This document shows, one piece after another, positions 1 to 5,544 of a stretch of DNA of 8,867 nt; within the stretch, counting starts at the first letter, position 1; each line of letters starts with the position of its first letter. The DNA comes from Actinomycetota bacterium (GTDB lineage: Bacteria; Actinomycetota; Geothermincolia; Fen-727; Anoxymicrobiaceae). The position numbers and the translations under genes are program-made. The stretch is from contig JAHIPE010000176.1 in NCBI GenBank assembly GCA_018894655.1, forward strand, positions 1 through 8,867, read 5' to 3'. The notes under the pieces were generated by a model. It was not told the origin of the DNA. It saw nothing but the letters and a program-made list of their open reading frames with translations, and did no database searches.

Positions 1-2
1 AA

Positions 3-269
3 AACAAGAACTGTGGAAAGATACTTCACGCTGATGTGAACGGGGCTCGCGTAATCAGGAGTAGAAGTTCTACTCCCCTGGCGAATCCTTACCTCAGTCG
101 TGAAGCCGTCTTCAACGCTTTGCAGGACAAGTTCCAAGCAAGCGTTGAACGAGACCCTTATTGGCCCAACAAGACGGTTGATAAGGGACGCCGATATAGT
201 CCGGCTGGGGCCAGCACGCCACGGGTCGTTGCCAAGCCCAAAGAGCTCTGTGGGAACAAAATACCATAG
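3..269 (+). CDS. tnpB: TnpB-like RuvC nuclease/transposase, C-terminal fragment
   Basis: The frame is open from the left edge and reads NKNCGKILHADVNGARVIRS, then a tail of about 65 residues to a TAG at 267-269. The ADVNGAR core matches the last RuvC motif of TnpB/IS605 OrfB proteins (usually CxxCG...ADxNAAxNI), whose Asp is the third catalytic acid. TnpB is an RNA-guided DNA nuclease in IS200/IS605 and IS1341-type elements. Only one Cys is visible where the family has CxxC: the residue three before it is Asn (codon 3-5). The family Asn after the Arg is Val. The tail is rather long and reads through hairpin DNA. These points suggest a diverged or decaying copy, but most of the protein is outside the window. 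Confidence 0.7.
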   Translation, partial: NKNCGKILHADVNGARVIRSRSSTPLANPYLSREAVFNALQDKFQASVERDPYWPNKTVDKGRRYSPAGASTPRVVAKPKELCGNKIP

Positions 270-311
270 AAGTTCCGACTATGAGTGGGGGAAACGTTCA
301 GGGGGGTTCAC
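231..311 (+). ncRNA. candidate omega-RNA 3' scaffold and transposon right end
   Basis: In TnpB elements the guide (omega) RNA overlaps the 3' end of tnpB and runs to the right end, so the flanking host DNA becomes the guide. Here CCCA (237-240) pairs with TGGG (251-254) around a short AG/CT inner stem. A second weak hairpin pairs GTTCC/ACT with AGT/GGGAAAC at 272-295. The stretch ends in GGTTCAC. If the end is at 311, the guide would start at 312, which is the HEAT gene start codon. The boundary is a guess from pattern alone. Confidence 0.35.
301..311 (+). promoter_or_regulatory. ribosome binding site for the HEAT gene, within the presumed element end
   Basis: The run AGGGGGG at 300-306 lies five bases before TTG at 312 and is the only good Shine-Dalgarno match near the start of the HEAT reading frame. 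A TGA at 282-284 closes the frame upstream. The site is also part of the presumed GGGGGGTTCAC right end of the TnpB element. Confidence 0.5.
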
Positions 312-1004
312 TTGAAAGGCAATAACGGGCTCCAGCGGACGGAAGCCAACGTTGAGGAGGCAGAGAGGCGGGGGGACGCGGAGTACCTTCTCGAGTCGCT
401 CGCGGACCCGTCGCCCGAGATCCAAGCGATGGCCGCCCGTGCGCTGGGCGAGGTCGGCGGGGAGAGGGCGAGGATGGCGCTGGCCTCGGTTGCACGGGAC
501 CGGGGGGGGCAGAGGCCCGATGTGCGCCTTGCCGCCATCCAGTCCCTTGGCCACCTCTACCGGGAGGAGTATTACGCGTCTTTCCTGGAGGAGTTCATCG
601 CCGGAGACAACAGGAGGGTGGTAACCGGCTCCCGGCGCATGTTGTCCGAGGCGGACCCTGAGGGTTACCCGCTGCGCCTGCTATCCCGCGGTTGTCTCGA
701 CCACCGGGCGATCGGCGTCTACGGCAAGAGCCACCTGGCGGAAGCGGTACCGCTGCTCGGCCGTTTCATTGAGGAGCGCGCCGCCGCGGGCGACCTTCTC
801 AGCGCCAACTGCTGGGGGAAGGTGTACGTGTCGGTGAAGGCCCTTGGAAACATCGGCGGGGAGGAAGCCGTCGAAACCTTACAGATGCTCCTGGGCGGCC
901 TTCCCGCCGCCGGGGATTCCGGTGGGGGAGCACTGGTATTGGAGCGCGCCGAGAAGATACGCAACGCGGCCCGCGCCGCGCTTACCGCCGCCGGGAAGGG
1001 ATGA
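312..1004 (+). CDS. HEAT-repeat protein
   Basis: Predicted 230-residue soluble protein without signal peptide or membrane segment. It is built of alpha-helical HEAT/PBS-lyase-like repeats: one at about residues 14-60 (LADPSPEIQAMAARALGEVG), one around 69-95 (PDVRLAAIQSLGHL) and one at about 173-197 (VSVKALGNIGGEEAVETL), with a less regular middle. Such repeats are scaffolds for protein binding; no catalytic motif is visible and the partner is unknown. I chose TTG at 312 because AGGGGGG lies five bases upstream; a GTG at 285 is in frame but lies inside the transposon end and lacks a good ribosome site. The gene stands alone: the next gene has its own promoter. A run of eight G at 502-509 lies inside it. 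Whether the original N-terminus was replaced by the transposon cannot be told. Confidence 0.75.
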   Translation: MKGNNGLQRTEANVEEAERRGDAEYLLESLADPSPEIQAMAARALGEVGGERARMALASVARDRGGQRPDVRLAAIQSLGHLYREEYYASFLEEFIAGDNRRVVTGSRRMLSEADPEGYPLRLLSRGCLDHRAIGVYGKSHLAEAVPLLGRFIEERAAAGDLLSANCWGKVYVSVKALGNIGGEEAVETLQMLLGGLPAAGDSGGGALVLERAEKIRNAARAALTAAGKG

Positions 1005-1046
1005 CGGCTTCGGTGGTATAACTGTAATGAGAGTTGGCATTTAACA

Positions 1047-1075
1047 TTGTACGGTGTCGGGGCGGCGCTTATAAT
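1047..1075 (+). promoter_or_regulatory. sigma-70-type promoter for the L,D-transpeptidase
   Basis: A perfect TATAAT -10 box at 1070-1075 is preceded by TTGTAC (1047-1052) at exactly 17 bases. The -35 matches consensus at only three of six positions, but the -10 and spacing are ideal. The start site would be near 1082, giving a leader of about 29 bases. The surrounding 1005-1110 gap holds no gene. Confidence 0.65.
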
Positions 1076-1097
1076 ATCCTCTATACCGTGGAGGCCC

Positions 1098-1102
1098 GGA
1101 GG
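1098..1102 (+). promoter_or_regulatory. ribosome binding site deciding the TTG start at 1111
   Basis: GGAGG lies eight bases before TTG at 1111. Two ATG codons at 1103 and 1106 are closer, but they are in another frame and reach TGA at 1112-1114 within a few codons, so TTG is the productive start. Confidence 0.7.
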
Positions 1103-1110
1103 ATGATGAG

Positions 1111-2241
1111 TTGAAATCGGTTGGTGTTTCCTCCCGTTCGGCGCTCTGGCTGGGGGAGAGGAAGCTATCTACAGTAATGCTGGTTATCGGCGGGTTGCTG
1201 CTGGTTTCGCTTGCCGTGGGCCTGTTTTCCTACCTGCTGATCCAGGACCTGTTCGCCTTCGGGTCTTTTCCCGCCGGCTCGAGCATCGTCGGGGCGAACG
1301 TATCCGGCCTCACGAAGACCGAGGCACTGGAGAAATGCCAGAAGGAACTCGCCGAGGTGGCAAACCGCCCCCTTACGCTCAAGATAGACGGCGAGGAGTA
1401 CCAGGCCGCACCGGACAGGATCGGGCTCAAACTGGAGTACCGGGAGATGGTGGACGGTGCTTACAGCCAGGCCTGGAGCGTGAACCTCTTCGAGCGGATG
1501 GCCCGCCGGTTCCTCAACCGGCCCAGGGATATCAATATCTCCCTGTTGGCGGCAAACAACGGCGAGATGGTGAGCGCGTTTCTGCAGGAGGCCCTGGCGG
1601 GGATAAACCGCCATATGCATGACGCCTACATCGACGTAACCTCCGGGGTACCGGTCATAGTACCGGCCAAGGATGGGCGCCAGGCCGACCCCGAACTGCT
1701 CCTGGCCGACACCCGGGAGGCGCTGGGGACTGCGGAGCGCACGGTGGACGTGCAGGTAGGGCGCACCCCCGCCGCTGTCACCGACGCGGTGTTCGGGCAG
1801 TTCATTATCATCAACCTGGCCGAACACAAGCTCACGCTCTACAACCGCGAACAACCACTGATCGAGCTACCCATCGCCTGTGGTTCGGCCCGTTACCCGA
1901 CCCCGGCGGGGCAATGGAAGATCACCGGCAAGCAGCGGAACCCCACCTGGCGAAACCCGGGGACCGCCTGGGCCAAGAGCATGCCACCGTTCATAGCGCC
2001 GGGCCCGGGCAACCCGCTGGGTACCCGCGCCCTGCCGCTGAACGCCTCGGGGGTGCTTATTCACGGTACGTCGGCGTCGTGGTCGATCGGGCGGTCCGTG
2101 TCGCACGGCTGCATCAGGATGCATATGCGCGACGTGGAGCAACTGTTCGAGATGGTTGAGGCCAACACGCCGGTGTACATCATCAAGGCGGCCGGAAACC
2201 CGGGATTCGATGTGACCGCGAAGCCGTTCTGGCAGAAGTAA
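1111..2241 (+). CDS. membrane-anchored L,D-transpeptidase (YkuD) with PG_binding_4-like domain
   Basis: A 376-residue envelope enzyme. Residues about 20-45 form one hydrophobic segment after a short basic N-terminus, so the rest should lie outside the membrane. Residues about 55-220 resemble the PG_binding_4/VanW-associated region (GANVSGLTKTEALEKCQKEL). From about 227 the YkuD catalytic domain begins (FIIINLAEHKLTLYN). It carries HGT at 318-320 and SHGCIRM at 331-337, the family signature, with Cys334 as nucleophile and His318 and His332 in the active site. The family forms 3-3 peptide cross-links in peptidoglycan or attaches proteins to it, using a tetrapeptide donor; the exact reaction is not decidable here. 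All motifs are intact and the length fits the two-domain architecture. It appears monocistronic, with its own promoter and a regulatory gap after it. Confidence 0.92.
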   Translation: MKSVGVSSRSALWLGERKLSTVMLVIGGLLLVSLAVGLFSYLLIQDLFAFGSFPAGSSIVGANVSGLTKTEALEKCQKELAEVANRPLTLKIDGEEYQAAPDRIGLKLEYREMVDGAYSQAWSVNLFERMARRFLNRPRDINISLLAANNGEMVSAFLQEALAGINRHMHDAYIDVTSGVPVIVPAKDGRQADPELLLADTREALGTAERTVDVQVGRTPAAVTDAVFGQFIIINLAEHKLTLYNREQPLIELPIACGSARYPTPAGQWKITGKQRNPTWRNPGTAWAKSMPPFIAPGPGNPLGTRALPLNASGVLIHGTSASWSIGRSVSHGCIRMHMRDVEQLFEMVEANTPVYIIKAAGNPGFDVTAKPFWQK

Positions 2242-2290
2242 GTGTCCCGGGGATTTCAGCACAGGAAAAATGATAAACCTTTCTCGCTAT

Positions 2291-2312
2291 CCAGGCAATT
2301 ACCAACACCTGG
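2291..2312 (+). repeat. short hairpin after the L,D-transpeptidase gene, weak terminator candidate
   Basis: CCAGG (2291-2295) pairs with CCTGG (2308-2312) around a 12-base loop. Only a three-T run follows, so intrinsic termination would be weak. A ten-base palindrome, TTTCATGAAA, lies just after it at 2316-2325 and could be a protein site. Confidence 0.3.
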
Positions 2313-2343
2313 CAGTTTCATGAAAAAACAATTCACCCGAAAT

Positions 2344-2373
2344 CCGGGCGCTAACCCCTTGACGCAAGCCCGG
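2344..2373. repeat. inverted repeat flanking the -35 of the hydrogenase-like operon promoter
   Basis: CCGGGC at 2344-2349 and GCCCGG at 2368-2373 form a perfect six-base inverted repeat with an 18-base gap. The gap contains the -35 box. Half-site centres are 24 bases apart. An operator is plausible, but six GC-rich bases could match by chance in this genome. Confidence 0.35.
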
Positions 2374-2387
2374 TAATTTAATAGATT
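2359..2387 (+). promoter_or_regulatory. sigma-70-type promoter for the four-gene membrane complex operon
   Basis: TTGACG (2359-2364), five of six to consensus, lies 17 bases before TAGATT (2382-2387), four of six. It sits in the only AT-richer stretch upstream of the operon, and no other candidate is as good. Transcription would begin near 2393-2395, giving a leader of about 90 bases. Confidence 0.6.
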
Positions 2388-2392
2388 CAACT

Positions 2393-2462
2393 TGCCCTCA
2401 AGAGGTTTGAAGGAAAACGTGTCGGCTCGTTCGGAACGGACCCTGAAAGTCCCTTGAGGGCA
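2393..2462 (+). promoter_or_regulatory. candidate structured 5' leader or paired operator before the operon
   Basis: TGCCCTCAAG (2393-2402) and CTTGAGGGCA (2453-2462) are perfect ten-base inverted repeats. The left arm starts at the predicted transcription start and the right arm ends 11 bases before the AGGGGGG ribosome site (2473-2479). As RNA they could close a domain holding a CGTT-CGG-AACG hairpin (2428-2438) and a GGAC/GTCC hairpin (2438-2441 with 2449-2452). GGAC could instead extend the first hairpin by pairing with GTC at 2421-2423. As DNA each arm lies in its own small dyad (CCTCAAGAGG at 2396-2405, CCCTTGAGGG at 2451-2460), as for two operators of one regulator. I recognise no known riboswitch class. 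Confidence 0.5.
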
Positions 2463-2484
2463 TACCTTTTCCAGGGGGGCTGCG

Positions 2485-3423
2485 ATGGCGTTCGTTGGAA
2501 AACTGGCGTACCTGGCTCTCTTCCCGGGACTCCTGTTCATCTACATGGCCGGCCTGGCCGCAAGGGGCCTGTTAGGGGGGATGTCCGGTGTGGTAACCGG
2601 GGGCTCGCCGCGCGGCCCCGCGCTCGGCCTTCCCGGCGTGCTGCGACTCCTCACCGCCGAGTGCATTCCCACCGGAGGCTCGCTTTCCGCGGTTATATGG
2701 CTCGCGCCGCCGGTTATGCTCTTTGCCCTGTCCTGGGTGTCATGCATGCTGTTCGGCGTGGTGGGGGGTGACCTGGCGCTCCTGTTTTCCCTGCTCCTCC
2801 TCTCGTCGGCCGCCGTGATTCTCATCTGCTTCTCGTCGGAGAACCCGCGCGTACGGCAGAACGGCCGGTCCGAGGCCGCCGCCCTGCTCGGGTGGGCGAT
2901 ACCGCTTGCGCTGGTCATTGCCGGCGCGTCGCTGCGGACCGGAGAGGCCTCCGTGGCCGGCCTTATCGACTGGCAGGTCAGGAACGGGGGGCTGCTATGG
3001 TCAATGGAGGGGGGAGGGGCCCTGGCGGTGGCGGGGACCGCGATGATGCTCGCCGCGGCGCTCCTGTGCGCCCTGTTGCTGATGAGACTCCGCCCCCTGG
3101 GGCGCGGTATGTTCTCGGAGGCCCCCGCGGGGATTGCCCAGGATATCACCGGTCCGCCACTGGCACTACTCCGGATCGCCGAGACGGCATCGCTGGCCGT
3201 GGCACCGCTCCTGCTAACCGCCCTTTTCCTCGCGGGGCCGGCGTCTAACTGGTACGAGGTGGCTTTCTGGATCCTCAAGGTCCTGGGGCTGCTCCTTCTG
3301 TTGGGGATTGTCGACCTCGTGTCCGCCAGGGCCCGCTCGGACCGGCTCCTGCCCTGGTCACTCGGCGTGGGCGGAGGCCTGGCGCTGGCGGGCCTCGTAC
3401 TGGTATGGCTGGGTGTATCGTGA
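2485..3423 (+). CDS. NuoH/HyfC-like membrane subunit of a group-4 hydrogenase-type complex
   Basis: A 312-residue protein that is almost entirely membrane segments (about eight hydrophobic stretches). It matches the complex I subunit 1 family (NuoH, HyfC/HycD, EchB), which anchors the soluble arm and forms part of the ion path. Family-like regions are GDLALLFSLLLLSS (95-108), the loop SSENPRVRQNGRSEAAAL (117-134) in place of the usual SSNSKYA..GA.R, and EAPAGIAQDITGPPLALLRI (212-231) matching the E..EYSG..LAL loop that contacts the FeS subunit. The start is ATG with AGGGGGG five bases upstream. It is the first gene of the operon and its TGA overlaps the next ATG (TGATG). The loops are divergent from textbook members, so HyfC, EchB or an Ehr-type homologue cannot be separated by eye. 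Confidence 0.82.
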   Translation: MAFVGKLAYLALFPGLLFIYMAGLAARGLLGGMSGVVTGGSPRGPALGLPGVLRLLTAECIPTGGSLSAVIWLAPPVMLFALSWVSCMLFGVVGGDLALLFSLLLLSSAAVILICFSSENPRVRQNGRSEAAALLGWAIPLALVIAGASLRTGEASVAGLIDWQVRNGGLLWSMEGGGALAVAGTAMMLAAALLCALLLMRLRPLGRGMFSEAPAGIAQDITGPPLALLRIAETASLAVAPLLLTALFLAGPASNWYEVAFWILKVLGLLLLLGIVDLVSARARSDRLLPWSLGVGGGLALAGLVLVWLGVS

Positions 3424-3824
3424 TGTGCTCCTTGACGTTGTTTCACGGAAAGGAGCTAAGCGTCTTCCACGTCCGGGCGGGCGGATGCGACGGATGTGGT
3501 GAGATGGTGGACATATTCCTGTGTGAACGTTTCCGCGCCACGCCGCGGGTTGTGGAGTGCGGTACCCCGCGCCACGCCGACATACTGATAGTGACCGGTT
3601 CCTGGACCGGGGAGCTACGAGAGGCCGCGCTCACCGTTATCTCCCAGGCCCCGGCCGCGCGCATGCTGATGGTGGTGGGGGACTGTGCCCTGGGCGAGGG
3701 GCTGATAGACGGGAGGACATGGGATACAGACGAGATGGGCGACCTGAAGCCCGACCTGGAGGTACGGGGTTGCCCGGTCACGCTCGAGTTGCTTGGGAAA
3801 GGGGTCCGGGATGTCACACGGTGA
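3423..3824 (+). CDS. NuoB/HycG-like [4Fe-4S] small subunit
   Basis: A 133-residue soluble protein of the NADH dehydrogenase 20 kDa / group-4 hydrogenase small subunit family. This subunit carries the [4Fe-4S] cluster nearest the active site and sits between the large and membrane subunits. All four expected ligands are visible: Cys22 and Cys25 in GGCDGCGEMVD, Cys88 in GDCALGEG and Cys117 in RGCPVTLELL. The segment GTPRHADILIVTGSWT (47-62) is a strong family match to the common SPRHADILLVTG. Extra cysteines at 2, 34 and 46 are not family ligands. The start is ATG in the TGATG overlap with the previous stop; an in-frame ATG at 3405 would add six residues but lies deeper in that gene. It is at the short end for the family and lacks any C-terminal extension. 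Confidence 0.85.
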   Translation: MCSLTLFHGKELSVFHVRAGGCDGCGEMVDIFLCERFRATPRVVECGTPRHADILIVTGSWTGELREAALTVISQAPAARMLMVVGDCALGEGLIDGRTWDTDEMGDLKPDLEVRGCPVTLELLGKGVRDVTR

Positions 3825-5544
3825 GGTCGCGGCCGTTCTCGGCGTCACGGTGACGGCGCCTTTCGTGTTCGCATTGCTTTTCCTGGCCGCGGGCGGCGTT
3901 CCCCGCATCCGCAAGTTCCTGGCGGTAGCTTGTTCCCTCTCGGTGGCGGGCCTGAGCCTGGCCCTGTTGAGCGGGTTTCTGACCGTATCCGGCGAGCCAG
4001 GATGGGGCTCGCTGGTGCTGACCCGGTTTGGTTTCCCCCCCTTCCTGATACTGAACCTGGTGGGCGCGGCGGTGGTACTGTACGCGGGGTTCAAGAAGAC
4101 CAACGCCTCCCGGCCGGCACTGCTAATGGCATCCATCCCCGCCGGCCTGGGACTGGCCGGCCTCGCGCTACTGGCAAGCGGCCTGTTGTCCGTCGTCCTT
4201 CTGTGGGAAGGGGTAACCGCGGTGGCGGTCCTGGGCCTGCTATCCCAGGGTGGGGGAGGGGTCCGAAGGCGCCTGCGGAAGGTGGTGCCGTGGCTCGCGG
4301 GCGACCTGTTGTTCGTGGCGGGGGCGGTCCTCTCCGTGGTATGGCTCGATGAGGCCCGGGTCTTCATAGAGGCGCCGCTCACCTCCGGGAGCGAGGCCCA
4401 GGTCATCGTGGTCATGGTCCTTTTCCTCACCGGTGCGATGATAAGGCTCGGGGTATTCCCGTTCCATTCCTGGGTCGCGGATATCCTGGGTTACGCCGAT
4501 CCCGCCTGGAGCGCGTTCTTCATGGGGGCGGCAAACTACCTGCTGGCGGGAGCCCGGCTCCTGGTGGCGGCCGTGCTGCTGGCCCGCCTGGTCGCAGGTG
4601 ACTGGAGTGCCGCCCTGGTCGCGATCGGCCTGGCCTCGGCGCTGGCGGGAGCCGTAGTTGTTAACCGGCGCACGGTGCAGGGATACCTGTCGGGGATGTA
4701 CACGATGCAGGCGGGTTTCCTGGTGGTGGGCGCGGGGCTCTTCTCACGGATCGGCCTCGAGGGTGCGCTGTTCTGCTTCCTGGTGACCCCCCTGTTCCTA
4801 TCCCCCGCGATAATGGCCGCCGGTTCTTTGCTGGAGATGAGGGGGACAGGCAGCCTGGGCCGCCAACGGCTTTCCGCCCGCCGTGCGCCCGCGGCTTTCA
4901 CCGTGCTTCTGCTCTCCGGGATGTCACTGGCCGGCCTCCCACCGGTAGCCGGTTTTGTTGGAAAGGCGATAGTGGCCCTCGGCAACATGGACAAGGCGGC
5001 GGTAAGCCCGTTCTACGCCCTGGCGGCGGCGGTCGCCCTGGCGGCTGTCGCCCTGGCGGCGGTTGCGACGGTAAGGATGCTGGGGGGCACATTCGCCGGG
5101 GAGGGGGACGCCGGGACGGTGGGGAAACCCGCTTTCATGGAGAGCGTGGCCCCGCTGGCGCTCTGTGGCGGCTCGTTGCTGGTGGGGCTGTTTCCCGGCA
5201 TCCTGATGCGAAACTTTACTGATCCGGGTTCCCTGTGGCTATTCCCCAGCGGGTTCTCGGGCCCCGGTGTTGTGTTCAAGGGGGCCGGAGCCGCGGTAGA
5301 GGGGGCGGTGCAGTACTACCTGTCCTGGTCCGCGGTCCCCGCGGCGTTCGCGTTGCTGGTAGCGGCCCTGGCACTGGCGGTGTACTTCGCCAGCCGCGCC
5401 GCTCACCCATCGAGGGGCACACCGGCACGCCTGGGGCCGTTCCTCGGTGGCGCGACGGGCGAGTACCGTCCGTCGATGGAGCCCGGCATAAGGCTTGCCC
5501 GCCCGCAGGGAAAAAGGGGGAGGGGTGAAACAGATGAGCGGTAG
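3811..5544 (+). CDS. NuoL/NuoM/HyfB-like antiporter-type membrane subunit
   Basis: A 577-residue polytopic membrane protein of the proton_antipo_M family (NuoL/M/N, HyfB/D/F, MrpA/D), the ion-translocating module of complex I and group-4 hydrogenases. Seen in it: LLWEG with Glu133, the usual TM5 acid; GAMIRLGVFPFHSWVADI (208-225), the TM7 motif usually written KxGxxPxHxWLPDA, here with Arg212 in place of Lys; and LPPVAGFVGK near residue 380, a conserved family turn. About 14 hydrophobic segments follow one another, ending with a basic cytosolic tail. ATG at 3811 is chosen because AAAGGGG precedes it by a few bases; it overlaps the FeS subunit gene by 14 bases. An in-frame TTG at 3793 would add six residues. 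It is the only antiporter-like subunit in the operon. Confidence 0.85.
   Translation: MSHGEVAAVLGVTVTAPFVFALLFLAAGGVPRIRKFLAVACSLSVAGLSLALLSGFLTVSGEPGWGSLVLTRFGFPPFLILNLVGAAVVLYAGFKKTNASRPALLMASIPAGLGLAGLALLASGLLSVVLLWEGVTAVAVLGLLSQGGGGVRRRLRKVVPWLAGDLLFVAGAVLSVVWLDEARVFIEAPLTSGSEAQVIVVMVLFLTGAMIRLGVFPFHSWVADILGYADPAWSAFFMGAANYLLAGARLLVAAVLLARLVAGDWSAALVAIGLASALAGAVVVNRRTVQGYLSGMYTMQAGFLVVGAGLFSRIGLEGALFCFLVTPLFLSPAIMAAGSLLEMRGTGSLGRQRLSARRAPAAFTVLLLSGMSLAGLPPVAGFVGKAIVALGNMDKAAVSPFYALAAAVALAAVALAAVATVRMLGGTFAGEGDAGTVGKPAFMESVAPLALCGGSLLVGLFPGILMRNFTDPGSLWLFPSGFSGPGVVFKGAGAAVEGAVQYYLSWSAVPAAFALLVAALALAVYFASRAAHPSRGTPARLGPFLGGATGEYRPSMEPGIRLARPQGKRGRGETDER
5017..5060 (+). repeat. imperfect tandem repeat inside the antiporter subunit gene
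   Basis: GCCCTGGCGGC occurs exactly at 5017-5027, 5035-5045 and 5050-5060, with spacings of 18 and 15 bases. It encodes a run of Ala/Leu/Val in one membrane helix (ALAAAVALAAVALAAVATV). Unit lengths are multiples of three, so copy changes would keep the frame. Confidence 0.6.

Larger units (their letters stand above)
1..311 (+). mobile_element. 3' end of an IS200/IS605/IS1341-type (TnpB) element
   Basis: This stretch holds the end of a TnpB-like coding region followed by hairpin-forming DNA and a GGGGGGTTCAC terminus at 301-311. Right ends of TnpB-only elements commonly show a hairpin followed by a GTTCAC-like terminus, from family knowledge. Its base composition is visibly less GC-rich than the genes that follow, which fits an acquired element. 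The left part lies outside the window. The right boundary is uncertain: one candidate hairpin is at 237-254, and a second weaker one at about 272-295 sits closer to GTTCAC. Confidence 0.55.

Noticed and set aside
984..1015. Terminator after the HEAT gene (ACCGCCG with CGGTGGT)
   Set aside because: A seven-pair stem with one wobble and a loop of about 18 bases, with no T run after it.
2393..2484. Known riboswitch (Moco, NiCo, c-di-GMP, THF, fluoride) in the operon leader
   Set aside because: None of the conserved core strings I know for these classes is present; kept only as an unclassified structured leader or operator pair.
2541..3446. Long minus-strand open frame opposite the NuoH-like gene (301 residues)
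   Set aside because: Its protein is rich in Ser, Arg, Pro and Ala with no domain, as expected from the complement of a GC-rich membrane-protein gene.
3615..4430. Minus-strand open frame opposite the FeS and antiporter genes (271 residues)
   Set aside because: Low-complexity Arg/Thr/Pro translation, no start signal, and it crosses two well-supported genes.
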